Assembly: GCA_002841495.1 (NCBI GenBank)
Contig: PGZV01000001.1
Coordinates: 124,001 to 188,000, forward strand
DNA length: 64,000 nt
Reading direction: 5' to 3'
DNA from: Firmicutes bacterium HGW-Firmicutes-2
Lineage (GTDB): Bacteria; Bacillota; Clostridia; Lachnospirales; Vallitaleaceae
In this document: positions 54,491-62,642 of the stretch, piece by piece
How the letters are laid out: the number at the start of each line of letters is the position of its first letter
How positions within the stretch are numbered: the first letter of the stretch is position 1
The notes under the pieces: model-generated
Seen by the model: only the letters and a program-made list of their open reading frames with translations
Database searches by the model: none
What the model was told of the DNA's origin: nothing
Program-made: the position numbers and the translations under genes

Positions 54491-54652
54491 ATGGATAAAT
54501 GGGAAGAATTAAAAGATTTTTTGAATGAAGGTATAAATTATTTGAACAAAATCAATAAAAATGAAGAATATGATAAACAGATTATTGGTTATCAAACTAC
54601 ATTAAAACGCATGAAGATGCTCGAAAGAAAAGAGAGTATTGAACAACAATAG
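54491..54652 (+). CDS. small hypothetical phage protein
   Basis: 53 aa, highly charged and helical, probably coiled coil (WEELKDFLNEGINYLNKINK). GAGAGGT precedes the start by ~8 nt. Its stop codon lies inside the next leader repeat. Confidence 0.55.
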   Translation: MDKWEELKDFLNEGINYLNKINKNEEYDKQIIGYQTTLKRMKMLERKESIEQQ

Positions 54653-54693
54653 TCACAGATAACCAATTAAAGAAAGAGATTGAGAGGTAAAAG

Positions 54694-55077
54694 ATGAACG
54701 AAAGATTTTTAAGCAAAGCAAAAACGAAAAATGGAGAATGGGTTGAAGGTCTTGTCGTTGGTTATACACAAGGTGGATTGCATACTTTAAGAATACAAGC
54801 CATAAACAACACATATTACTACTTCGAAATAGACCCAAAAACATTATGTCAATGCACAGGATTAAAAGATAAGAATGGCAGGTTGATATTTGAGGGTGAT
54901 ATAGTGGAAGTATTTAATACATATGAAAACGAAATAGAAGTTATAACAGAAATAATTTGGGGTGAAGATTACCCAGCATTTGAACTTAAAGACACATTTT
55001 TTAGTGAGTGCAACAATTTATCTTTTATTATGGCGGAAGATTACACGATTGAAGTAATAGGCAACATGCACGATTAA
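54694..55077 (+). CDS. YopX family protein
   Basis: 127 aa. It has the YopX pattern LKDKNGRLIFEGDIVEV preceded by DPKTLCQCTG. This family is common in Firmicutes phages and of unknown role. It is preceded by the shared leader repeat. Confidence 0.85.
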   Translation: MNERFLSKAKTKNGEWVEGLVVGYTQGGLHTLRIQAINNTYYYFEIDPKTLCQCTGLKDKNGRLIFEGDIVEVFNTYENEIEVITEIIWGEDYPAFELKDTFFSECNNLSFIMAEDYTIEVIGNMHD

Positions 55078-55141
55078 GATTGAAAAAGAAAGATTATTAA
55101 CAACAGTCACAGACAACGATTGAAAGAGATTAGGTGATTAA

Positions 55142-55294
55142 ATGAAAGTTATAGAGTGGGAAGATGTTAAACAGAATATATTAGATGTTGCATACACTAT
55201 GGAACTAAGTAATGGTGAAACAAAAGATTCAAAAATGCTAAAAGATAAATTGATAATGTTAGAAAATAGGGTTTTTGAAACTAGCGAACGATAG
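55142..55294 (+). CDS. small hypothetical phage protein
   Basis: 50 aa, mixed charge, helical. The start follows GATTAGGTGATTA of the shared leader. The stop overlaps the next leader copy. No family is recognised. Confidence 0.5.
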   Translation: MKVIEWEDVKQNILDVAYTMELSNGETKDSKMLKDKLIMLENRVFETSER

Positions 55295-55330
55295 CAACAG
55301 ACAACGATTGAAAGAGATTGAGGTGCGATA

Positions 55331-55633
55331 ATGGCAGAATTTTTAAGATATGGGCACGTTAAGAAAACGCGTAAAGATAAACGATGCTTTGCTTGTGGGG
55401 ACATGATAGAAAAAGGTTCAGAAGCTAATACATGGACAAGTGTTGATGGAGGTAGCGTTTTTACAGAATATTTACACACAGAATGTTATAACGATTTAGG
55501 AAACTATTGTAGTGGTTGTAGGCAATGTGCTGAAAGTGGAGAATATTGGGATGCATTTATGTATGAATCAGCTATTAATGATAGCGATTGTGAACCAGCC
55601 AAAAGACTTAGAGATAAAATAAGTAGCGATTAA
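55331..55633 (+). CDS. cysteine-rich small phage protein
   Basis: 100 aa. Cysteines at CFAC, HTEC, CSGC, RQC and CEP positions suggest zinc binding, with the first pair like a PARP-type or treble-clef zinc finger (RCFACGDMIEKGSEAN). It is preceded by the shared leader. Confidence 0.6.
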   Translation: MAEFLRYGHVKKTRKDKRCFACGDMIEKGSEANTWTSVDGGSVFTEYLHTECYNDLGNYCSGCRQCAESGEYWDAFMYESAINDSDCEPAKRLRDKISSD

Positions 55634-55674
55634 CAATAGTCACAGATTAAGTGAAATAGATTGAGAGGTATAAA

Positions 55675-55905
55675 ATGAATGTGTGCGATGAATGTGGAGA
55701 AATCTTTTACACTAAAGGTGATGTATGCAAAGAGTGTGTTAAAGATATGAAAAAAAAGTTGAATGAAAAAATTAACCTAACAAAAATGGAATTAAGTAAA
55801 GACGAAAAAATAAAATGTATGGGGTGTGGAAAATTAGTAGACAAAAATAGTGTATTCGAACATAAAAGCGATAGTAGAAAAGATTTGTGTTTTGACTGCT
55901 ATTAA
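55675..55905 (+). CDS. small two-zinc-finger phage protein
   Basis: 76 aa with three CxxC pairs (CDEC, CKEC, CMGC) and a final CFDCY. It probably binds two zinc ions. It is preceded by the shared leader repeat. Confidence 0.6.
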   Translation: MNVCDECGEIFYTKGDVCKECVKDMKKKLNEKINLTKMELSKDEKIKCMGCGKLVDKNSVFEHKSDSRKDLCFDCY

Positions 55906-55935
55906 AAAATAGTCACAGATTGAGAGGAGATAACG

Positions 55936-56148
55936 TTGAGAAGAATTGACTTGATAATAAGCATGATCGAAACAGAAAGACCAGTAAAAGAAGCTGAATT
56001 AGTAGACGGGTGTCCAGGGTTCTATGATGAATCATTACCAAGTGCTAGATTAGGGAATGATTGTAAGTTGCAGGAACTTGGAGCTCACCCAGATGAAGCA
56101 TTTGAAATATGTAGAGCCTGTTGGCATGAGGAGGTTAAGGATGAGTAA
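55936..56148 (+). CDS. small hypothetical phage protein
   Basis: 70 aa, TTG start after GAGAGGAGATAACG. It ends with Cys-containing EICRACWHEEV. It overlaps the next start by 8 bp. No family is recognised. Confidence 0.5.
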   Translation: MRRIDLIISMIETERPVKEAELVDGCPGFYDESLPSARLGNDCKLQELGAHPDEAFEICRACWHEEVKDE

Positions 56149-56659
56149 TGACCCAATGTACAATGGTAGTGGCTGCAAGGACCCAACGGCAGGTAATGCG
56201 ATTATCCATATCAGTCGTGAGGAGAAATACAGACACAAGAGAATGAGAAGCAAGCTAAGTAACTATCCCTACACTTGCCAGTCCATAATCACTTTGCAAA
56301 AAGATATTAAGCTTTTAGGGGACCTAGTTAAAGCTGAAAGAGATACTTCCAAGGCAATATGTTCTTCCGGTTCTGAGTCTCAGCGATCTAACAACATATC
56401 TGATCCAACCGCTCAGGCGATAATTAAAATCATTGACAGGTATGAGGAACAGATAAAGTATGCTGAACAAAGGCTAAAGGCTTTGTATGATGACAAGAAT
56501 GCAGTCGAGAAGATCATGGACAAGCTTAGCGTAAAGCACAAGAAATTGATTGAGCTTAGATATTTTAAAGGTTATCATTTTTGGCAAATAGCAAAGCTTA
56601 TGAATTATGACGAGAGGCATTGTAAACGGCTAGACAGAGAAATAATTGAATTATTGTAA
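56141..56659 (+). CDS. sigma-like late transcription activator
   Basis: 172 aa. A basic N-terminus, a long helical middle and a C-terminal sigma region 4-like helix-turn-helix (KHKKLIELRYFKGYHFWQIA followed by KLMNYDERHCKRLDREI). It resembles ArpU/RinA-type phage activators. ATG 56141 after GAGGAGG is preferred over the open frame from 56057. It is the last early gene; a distinctive promoter and terminase genes follow. Confidence 0.75.
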   Translation: MSNDPMYNGSGCKDPTAGNAIIHISREEKYRHKRMRSKLSNYPYTCQSIITLQKDIKLLGDLVKAERDTSKAICSSGSESQRSNNISDPTAQAIIKIIDRYEEQIKYAEQRLKALYDDKNAVEKIMDKLSVKHKKLIELRYFKGYHFWQIAKLMNYDERHCKRLDREIIELL

Positions 56660-56672
56660 ACGTAGCACTAAA

Positions 56673-56695
56673 TGTCCCTTTTTTTGGTGTATAAT
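56673..56695 (+). promoter_or_regulatory. putative late promoter ahead of terminase
   Basis: TGTCCC (56673-56678), a T7 run, then TATAAT at 56690-56695. There is no normal -35 box, which fits an activator-dependent late promoter. The upstream gene codes for a sigma-like activator. Confidence 0.55.
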
Positions 56696-56715
56696 AAGAG
56701 AGTGGAAAGTTTGAT

Positions 56716-56748
56716 AAAAGGATCGTCACAAGTTGGCGGTCCTTTTTG
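56716..56748 (+). terminator. leader terminator between the late promoter and terminase
   Basis: Stem AAAAGGATCG/CGGTCCTTTT plus T-run lies in the presumed 5' leader of the terminase transcript. It is a possible antitermination or attenuation point. Confidence 0.65.
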
Positions 56749-56776
56749 TATGCCCAAAGAAAGGTAGGTGAGCATT

Positions 56777-57214
56777 GTGAGTCAAAGGAAAATTACATCG
56801 GTTAAAAAAATGAAAGAGCTTTGGGATGAGTACAAAGACTATTGCAATAATAGGCAAGTGCTTGCCCATGAGTTTAGTTCAAAAAATAGTGAATTTGTAA
56901 GTGCCGTACTTAAGCGAAGTGTGACTTATACGATAGAAGGTTTCTGTAATTATGTAAACCTATCAAGGCAAGCTTTTTACGCAGATTACGCTGGACATGA
57001 GAAGTTCCTTGACATCGTCACGCGCATGCGTGAGGAATGCGAAGTTGATAACAGAGAAAAGTTTGAGCTTGGTATGATACCTACACAGCTTGCAGGACTT
57101 TGGATGTCAAAATATGGTTATACTACTAGGTCTGATAATAACGTGATGCTTGAGTCTTCTCAGAAGTTTGCTGACATACTTGAACAAGTAGGTGGTGAGG
57201 GTCTTGAAGAGTAG
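56777..57214 (+). CDS. terS: terminase small subunit
   Basis: 145 aa. A DNA-binding N-terminal half (ITSVKKMKELWDEYKDYCN and YTIEGFCNYVNLSRQAFYAD, a helix-turn-helix) and an oligomerisation tail. The GTG start at 56777 fits AAGGTAGGTGAG better than GTG 56768. It overlaps terL by ~22 bp. It recognises the pac or cos site. Confidence 0.85.
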   Translation: MSQRKITSVKKMKELWDEYKDYCNNRQVLAHEFSSKNSEFVSAVLKRSVTYTIEGFCNYVNLSRQAFYADYAGHEKFLDIVTRMREECEVDNREKFELGMIPTQLAGLWMSKYGYTTRSDNNVMLESSQKFADILEQVGGEGLEE

Positions 57215-58574
57215 ATCATTCCCTCTTTCACAGAAGTATATAGACTTTATCAACACGATAGACAATGTGGATGCTGACTTCCTTGAAGGTACTACAGCAT
57301 CTGGAAAGACAACTGTAGGAGCTGGCGTTAAGTTCATGCGCATGGTTAGCCTTAGCAGCAAGAAACAGCATATCATTGCCTCTAAGACGATTGGTAATGC
57401 TGAGAAGAACTTAATACAACAAGACAATGGAATCGTTGACCTCCATAAACCGAGAGTTAGATATTACGGAAATGGAGATAAAGAATATAAGATACCGCAT
57501 ATCAAGTTTGAGGATAAAATCATATTTGTACTTGGATATGATAACCGTGACAAATGGGAGTTTGTACTTGGAGCTCAGTTTGGATGTGTTTACATTGACG
57601 AGATTAATACAGCAGATATTGACTTCATCCGTGAGGTATCGACAAGGAATGATTACTTGATGGCAACACTTAATCCGGATGATCCTAGCTTGCCGGTATA
57701 TAAAGAGTTCATTAATCGTTCAAGGCCTTACAAAAAGTATGAGCATGAAGTTCCGAGGGAAATCATGAAAGAGTTAAAAGAAGAATCAGTACCTAAATGG
57801 AGGTACTGGTTTTTTACGTTCGTAGATAATTTAAGTTTGACACCTGAAGATATAGAGAAAAAGAAAATATCAGCACCCAAAGGTACCAAGCTTTACAAGA
57901 ATAAGATACAAGGTCTGAGAGGACGAGTAACAGGCATTATTTTCAGTAACTTCACACATAAACATAATGTCATTACCCTTAAGCAGCTAGAAAGCCATTT
58001 AAGAGCACAGGTAGACCGATGGCAGTTTATTTACTTTAGCTGTGGTGTGGACACGGCATACAGTCAACAAAGCCCGGACACGATATCATTTATTTTTCAA
58101 GGCATTACGATGTGCGGGAAGTTAGTGATCTTGGATGAAGAGGTCTACAACAATGCAGACTTAGAAATACCGATTGCTCCCAGTGACACGGCCATACGTC
58201 TTGTTAAGTTTCTTGAAAAGAACCGTAAGAAGTGGGGCTTTGCTAGGGACGTGTTTATTGATTCGGCTGACCAGGCAACAATAACAGAGTGCAGAAAGTA
58301 TAAGCGCAACAATCCTTGTCTATATAACTTTATAAACGCTCACAAGAAGATGCTGATAATAGATCGTATCAATTTGATGTTGGGTTGGATTAACTGTAAT
58401 AATATTGTTTTTTACTACGTTTTAAGCCACTGTGTTGAGCACATCAGGGAAATGGAAGTTTACAGTTGGAAAGAAACTAAATACGAGCCAGAAGATACCA
58501 ATGATCACACTATTAATGCAAGTCAATATGGTTGGATACCTTATAAGAACAAAATCGGAACAGGAGGCCAATAA
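57192..58574 (+). CDS. terL: terminase large subunit
   Basis: 460 aa packaging motor. Walker A-like EGTTASGKTTVGAG, Walker B GCVYIDEINTAD (Asp-Glu) and motif III YLMATLNPDD. The C-terminal RNase-H-like nuclease domain has CGVDTAYS, DVFIDSADQA and a distal Asp. The start codon is uncertain among GTG 57192, GTG 57195 and TTG 57204, none with ideal spacing. Confidence 0.93.
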   Translation: MVRVLKSRSFPLSQKYIDFINTIDNVDADFLEGTTASGKTTVGAGVKFMRMVSLSSKKQHIIASKTIGNAEKNLIQQDNGIVDLHKPRVRYYGNGDKEYKIPHIKFEDKIIFVLGYDNRDKWEFVLGAQFGCVYIDEINTADIDFIREVSTRNDYLMATLNPDDPSLPVYKEFINRSRPYKKYEHEVPREIMKELKEESVPKWRYWFFTFVDNLSLTPEDIEKKKISAPKGTKLYKNKIQGLRGRVTGIIFSNFTHKHNVITLKQLESHLRAQVDRWQFIYFSCGVDTAYSQQSPDTISFIFQGITMCGKLVILDEEVYNNADLEIPIAPSDTAIRLVKFLEKNRKKWGFARDVFIDSADQATITECRKYKRNNPCLYNFINAHKKMLIIDRINLMLGWINCNNIVFYYVLSHCVEHIREMEVYSWKETKYEPEDTNDHTINASQYGWIPYKNKIGTGGQ

Positions 58575-58741
58575 TGATATGTCCATATATTTGTTCTCCA
58601 ATTATTCAAAAGATGAAAAATATTTACGATGAAAACGGATTACTTACATCATGGGTATTTGCAGAAAAAAAGCAACAGGCAGAGTGCAAGGAGTCGGAAT
58701 GTGCAGTTTGGAAAGATGGGAAATGTAATTATAATGGATGA
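58574..58741 (+). CDS. small cysteine-rich phage protein
   Basis: 55 aa. CPYIC near the start, then CKESEC and CNYNG near the end: six cysteines overall. It overlaps the terL stop by 1 bp (TAATG). No family is recognised. It is too short for most gene finders but has AGGAGG upstream. Confidence 0.55.
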   Translation: MICPYICSPIIQKMKNIYDENGLLTSWVFAEKKQQAECKESECAVWKDGKCNYNG

Positions 58742-58750
58742 GGTGATTAG

Positions 58751-60235
58751 ATGAACTGGATTCAAAAGTTATTTCTAAAACTATTAAAGATAACACCAGC
58801 GCTTGAAAGACAAATAAATATTAAAGAGCCGTTAAGCTTCAGAGCCAACGTTCTTAAAAATCAAATCCTATATCGTGCTGATCCGTCTGAGATAGAGCAG
58901 TTCTTTAAGCAGACCGCTTTCGATGATGTCAGCAAGGCTAGATTTTGGGCAGCTTCTCCGCACGGAAAAGTACGTAAACTGCATTCCGGTATTGTTCAGG
59001 TCGTTGTTGATAGATTAAAAGACTTAGTCATCGCTGATCTAGACAGTATTGAGCTTGCCACGGAAGAATTAAACAAGAGATGGGAAGAGCTGGCCGAAGA
59101 GAATACATTTGAAGATATTATCGGTCAAGCTGTTCAAGGGGCACTTGCAACTGGTGATGGTGCCCTTAAGGTTGTCATTGACCCTGATGTGTCTAAGAAT
59201 CCCATTTTAGAATTTTACGAAGCTGATGTCGTTGACTACACGATCAAGAGAGGTCGAATACAAGAAGTCATCTTCTGGACTGTTTACACGAAAGATGAAA
59301 AGGAGTTCAGACTTCAAGAGATCTACGGTAAGGGCTATGTCAAATACAAGCTTTTCAATGACAAAGGTAATGAGATGCCTTTAAATACACTGGAAGACAC
59401 TAAGGACCTTGAAGACGTTACTTTTGCTGGTGAGTTTATCATGGCTGTACCCGTTAAGTTCTTTTCATCGACAAAATGGAAGAACCGAGGTAAGGCACTC
59501 TTTGATTCCAAGTCAGACAATATCGATGCACTGGATGAAACAATTAGCCAATGGATGGACGCTATAAGACTCTCAAGAGCAATCCGGTATATACCAGATG
59601 ACTTGATACCAAGGAACTTAGAGACAGGAGCCTTACTTGAGCCTAATCCTTTTGACAATCAATTTGTTAAGATAGGCTCATCCATGACAGAAGGTGAAAA
59701 GAATAAGGTCGAAGTATCACAGCCTAGCGTTGCTTACGAGTCCTATCAAGCTTCATACGCTACTTGCTTAGACTTAACCCTTCAAGGCATCATCTCACCG
59801 GCTACACTGGGAATAGACCTTAAGAAGACGGATAATGCCGATTCTCAAAGGGAAAAAGAGAAGGTCACACTTTACACAAGAGGCCAGATCATCAACGTAC
59901 TCAACGTAATTATCCCTAAGATAGTTGACGTGTTGCTTAAAGTACAGGACCTCATCGAAACTAAAACACCTGCAGATTACGTTGCGACTGTAAAATTTGG
60001 TGAATACGCTTCACCAGGCTTTGACAATGTTGTAGAAGTTGTTGGGAAAGCTAAGTCTTATGGTGTCATGAGTACAGAGAAAGCGGTAGATGAGCTCTAT
60101 GGTGATACCATGACGGACAAAGAAAAGGCAGCAGAAGTAGAGTTAATCAAAGCAGAGAACTCCTTCACTTCTTATGATCCGACACTTCAAAACATGGAAG
60201 CTGATGAAGGTGGTGAAAGTGATGAAGATATCTAG
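58751..60235 (+). CDS. phage portal protein
   Basis: 494 aa, SPP1 gp6-like portal that forms the DNA-entry ring. Recognisable are the N-terminal segment (LYRADPSEIEQFFKQ), a wing region (GALATGDGALKVVIDPD) and the GIDLKKTDNADSQREKEK block near residue 355. It lies between terminase and minor head protein, in the standard order. Confidence 0.92.
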   Translation: MNWIQKLFLKLLKITPALERQINIKEPLSFRANVLKNQILYRADPSEIEQFFKQTAFDDVSKARFWAASPHGKVRKLHSGIVQVVVDRLKDLVIADLDSIELATEELNKRWEELAEENTFEDIIGQAVQGALATGDGALKVVIDPDVSKNPILEFYEADVVDYTIKRGRIQEVIFWTVYTKDEKEFRLQEIYGKGYVKYKLFNDKGNEMPLNTLEDTKDLEDVTFAGEFIMAVPVKFFSSTKWKNRGKALFDSKSDNIDALDETISQWMDAIRLSRAIRYIPDDLIPRNLETGALLEPNPFDNQFVKIGSSMTEGEKNKVEVSQPSVAYESYQASYATCLDLTLQGIISPATLGIDLKKTDNADSQREKEKVTLYTRGQIINVLNVIIPKIVDVLLKVQDLIETKTPADYVATVKFGEYASPGFDNVVEVVGKAKSYGVMSTEKAVDELYGDTMTDKEKAAEVELIKAENSFTSYDPTLQNMEADEGGESDEDI

Positions 60236-60308
60236 GCAATTGTTTGAAATATCAAAGACGTTAGGACGCTTATTCAAAATATGGATAAGAGGTGATCGTT
60301 ATAAATGA
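60222..60308 (+). CDS. tiny basic phage peptide
   Basis: 28 aa (MKISRQLFEISKTLGRLFKI...), basic and amphipathic. It overlaps the portal gene end and the minor head gene start. GGTGGTGAAAGTG precedes its ATG. It may act only as a translational coupler. Confidence 0.4.
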   Translation: MKISRQLFEISKTLGRLFKIWIRGDRYK

Positions 60309-61707
60309 TTATGACATGGGTAAGATTTTCCAAGAGATTGAGCTTAGACTAATACGGTCCATGAAACGAACTTTAAAGCCACATAAGGACTGGGAGCTTA
60401 CAGAAGGCTTTGATTGGCCACAGTGGCAAGTGCTTAAGCTTAGAGAACTAAGAAGCTATAGACGAAGGAATATGGCTATCATGTCAAGCTATAAACTCCG
60501 GATAGATAAAGCAACCAAGGACCACCTGATTAAGCAATATCTTGAAGCTGGTTCAAAGGTTGACAAGGAAGTTCAAAGAGCTATAAAAAAAGGTTTTAGG
60601 CTTGCAAAACAAGCGCCTAATGATGCCTTCTTTAAGGCTAGCAACCGTAAGCTAGACACTTTGGTCAAGGCAGTATCAGCAGATATGAAAAGAGCTCAAA
60701 CGGCTACATTAAGAATGATGGATGATGTTTACAGACAGACATTGTATAAATCCGAAGTATTCTTTGGATCAGGTGCTGGAACACTTGATCAAGCAGTAGA
60801 CATGGCCACCAAGGACTTTTTAAGAAAAGGCATTACAGCCATCAGCTACTCAAATGGTTCAAGTGTCAACGTTGCCTCTTACTCTAGGATGTCAATTAGA
60901 ACGGCTAACAGAAGAGCCTATCTAACCGGTGAAGGAGAACGACGGAAAGAATGGGGCATAAGCACTGTATTGATATCCCAGTATCTAGGATGTTCAGACA
61001 TCTGCTCACCATGGCAAGGCAGAGTTTACATAGACGATGTATATAGTGGCGGTAAAGCAGAAGATGGCGATTATCCGCTTCTCAGTGAAGCCATCAACGA
61101 AGGTCTGTTTCATCCTAACTGTAAGCACACATCAAGCACGTTCTTTCCAGGCATCAATGAAGAACCTGAAATTATTCAGGAAGATGAGCTGGGTGATCGT
61201 TACGAAAAGGCTCAACGAGAGAACGAGATTAATCGTAACGTGCAAAAGTACAAGAGGTTGAAAGAAGGCAGCTTAGACCCTAGTAATATCAAGAAGTATG
61301 ATGCTAAGATGAAAGAGTGGAAAATGCGTTCGAAATTCTTAAACAATCAGAACGTTAAACCTATTGCAAAAGCAGTCCCAGATGGTATAATTAATAATAA
61401 GAAGTGGCTGGAAGCAGAGTTTTCTTCTAATAAAAAACTAAAAAATCATATCGATAAGCACTTGAAGGAATTTGAAGGAATATCAGAAAAGGAATATATT
61501 ATTAAAGCAAAGGAATTATTGGCTGCTGATATATCTGAAAGCATTGAGGGTTTTGTTGATAAAGACGGCTTCGTTTTTAAGTACAACAATAAAACAAATG
61601 ATTTTGCTATAGGTAGACCGGATGGTAAAATATCAACATTGTATAAACCAATTGATAAATTGGAATATTGGAAGGGGGAACGGATAAAACATGAGCCAAA
61701 AAATTAA
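60292..61707 (+). CDS. minor head (MuF-like) protein with C-terminal polymorphic-toxin domain
   Basis: 471 aa. Residues ~1-330 are a phage minor capsid/head-morphogenesis protein with its metal-site-like block LGCSDICSPWQGRVYIDDVY ... LFHPNCKHTSSTFFPG. After a linker (~305-365), the last ~105 residues resemble the type 50 polymorphic toxin domain (BECR RNase fold): HIDKHLKEFEGISEKEYIIK, DGFVFKYNNKTNDFAIGRPD, GKISTLYKPIDKLEYW. The DNA for this tail is visibly more AT-rich than the body. A CPCC-like gene overlaps its end by 17 bp. The start is GTG 60292 or ATG 60316. Head role certain; toxin role inferred from pattern. Confidence 0.82.
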   Translation: MIVINDYDMGKIFQEIELRLIRSMKRTLKPHKDWELTEGFDWPQWQVLKLRELRSYRRRNMAIMSSYKLRIDKATKDHLIKQYLEAGSKVDKEVQRAIKKGFRLAKQAPNDAFFKASNRKLDTLVKAVSADMKRAQTATLRMMDDVYRQTLYKSEVFFGSGAGTLDQAVDMATKDFLRKGITAISYSNGSSVNVASYSRMSIRTANRRAYLTGEGERRKEWGISTVLISQYLGCSDICSPWQGRVYIDDVYSGGKAEDGDYPLLSEAINEGLFHPNCKHTSSTFFPGINEEPEIIQEDELGDRYEKAQRENEINRNVQKYKRLKEGSLDPSNIKKYDAKMKEWKMRSKFLNNQNVKPIAKAVPDGIINNKKWLEAEFSSNKKLKNHIDKHLKEFEGISEKEYIIKAKELLAADISESIEGFVDKDGFVFKYNNKTNDFAIGRPDGKISTLYKPIDKLEYWKGERIKHEPKN

Positions 61708-61870
61708 CTGTCCAGTATGTAGTGAAAGCGTTGACAAGTATGACATTTGCGATAATTGTGGTTGGCAAAATAGTGGTTCAGGTGAAAGCGAATCAGACCT
61801 AAGAGGACCAAATGAAATCAGCCTAAAAGAAGCAAGACAGGCATTTAAAAAAGAAAAAAGTATTAACTAA
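61691..61870 (+). CDS. CPCC-like cysteine-rich protein, probable immunity protein
   Basis: 59 aa. CPVC and CDNCGW knuckles, then GPNEISLKEARQAFKKEK. This matches the small CPCC family (CPxC ... ICxxCGW ... SLxEAR), which recurs as a putative immunity protein in polymorphic-toxin loci. Start ATG 61691 overlaps the toxin-bearing gene by 17 bp, so the two are coupled. Hairpins directly follow. It is too short for common gene finders. Confidence 0.75.
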   Translation: MSQKINCPVCSESVDKYDICDNCGWQNSGSGESESDLRGPNEISLKEARQAFKKEKSIN

Positions 61871-61938
61871 TACCACCGATCAGTAAAATGATGAGGTGGT
61901 ATTTCTATGTAAAGATGCATCCTTAGGGGTGCTTTTTT
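61869..61938 (+). terminator. hairpins after the toxin-immunity pair
   Basis: AATACCACC/GGTGGTATT (61869-61903) overlaps the immunity stop. GCATCC-TTA-GGGGTGC plus TTTTTT (61917-61938) is terminator-like. They mark the end of the cassette, ~95 bp before the scaffold gene. Confidence 0.65.
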
Positions 61939-62033
61939 AATACCGTCTTTTCGGTACTGAAGACGCAAAAGAACGGGACGGATAATACCGGACTTAACCG
62001 GGACAACAAATGAATTCGAAGGGAGAAATAAAA

Positions 62034-62630
62034 ATGACAAAAGAAGAATTTGTAGCAATAGGTTTAACAGAGGATATGGCAACTAAGGCGGCTGAAGCAT
62101 CTCAAACAGAGCTAAAAGGTTTTATACCAAAGGTTAGGTTTGATGAGGTGAATGATGCTAAAAAGAAAGCAGAGGACGGTCTCAAGGAGAGAGATACTCA
62201 GATTGAAACGTTGAAGAAGACATCTGGTGATAGCGAAACCTTAAAGGCTCAAATCGAAGAGCTTCAAAAAGCCAACAAAGAAGCTGATGAGAAGTACCAG
62301 GCAGATCTAAAAGAAACGCGACTTTCTAGTGCTATTAAATTAGCTCTAACTGGCAAGGTTCATGATGATGATCTAGTGGCTGGACTGTTTGACAAGACCA
62401 AGCTTATTCTTGGCGATGACGGTAAGGTGACAGGCTTAGATGAACAGTTAAGCTCTATCAAAGAATCAAAAGCTTTTCTTTTTAAGACGGAAAATAACCA
62501 GAACCAAAATCAGAACCAAGGAGCTGGCTTTAGAGTTGGCGCCAATAACAACCAAAACCAAAACAATTCGGAAGGGCAAGAAGGAGGGCTTAAAAGCGCC
62601 TTGTCTGCTCATTTCCAACAATCGAAATAG
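62034..62630 (+). CDS. phage scaffolding protein (GP20-like)
   Basis: 198 aa. Coiled-coil region (~45-100, KAEDGLKERDTQIETLKK), then a conserved basic block and a Gln/Asn-rich tail (NQNQNQNQGAG). This is the usual pattern of capsid scaffold proteins preceding the major capsid gene. ATG 62034 follows AAGGGAGAA; the frame is open to 62010. Confidence 0.86.
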   Translation: MTKEEFVAIGLTEDMATKAAEASQTELKGFIPKVRFDEVNDAKKKAEDGLKERDTQIETLKKTSGDSETLKAQIEELQKANKEADEKYQADLKETRLSSAIKLALTGKVHDDDLVAGLFDKTKLILGDDGKVTGLDEQLSSIKESKAFLFKTENNQNQNQNQGAGFRVGANNNQNQNNSEGQEGGLKSALSAHFQQSK

Positions 62631-62642
62631 GAGGATTAAACT

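Larger units (their letters stand above)
54456..55935 (+). repeat. six copies of a shared ~45-bp leader between small genes
   Basis: Each small gene here is preceded by a copy of (A)ACAATAGTCACAGATT ... GAAAGAGATTGAGAGGT. Copies: 54456-54482 (short), 54641-54686, 55096-55136, 55295-55326, 55630-55667, 55905-55928 (short). The unit supplies the ribosome site (GAGAGGT) and often also the stop of the previous gene. Confidence 0.8.
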
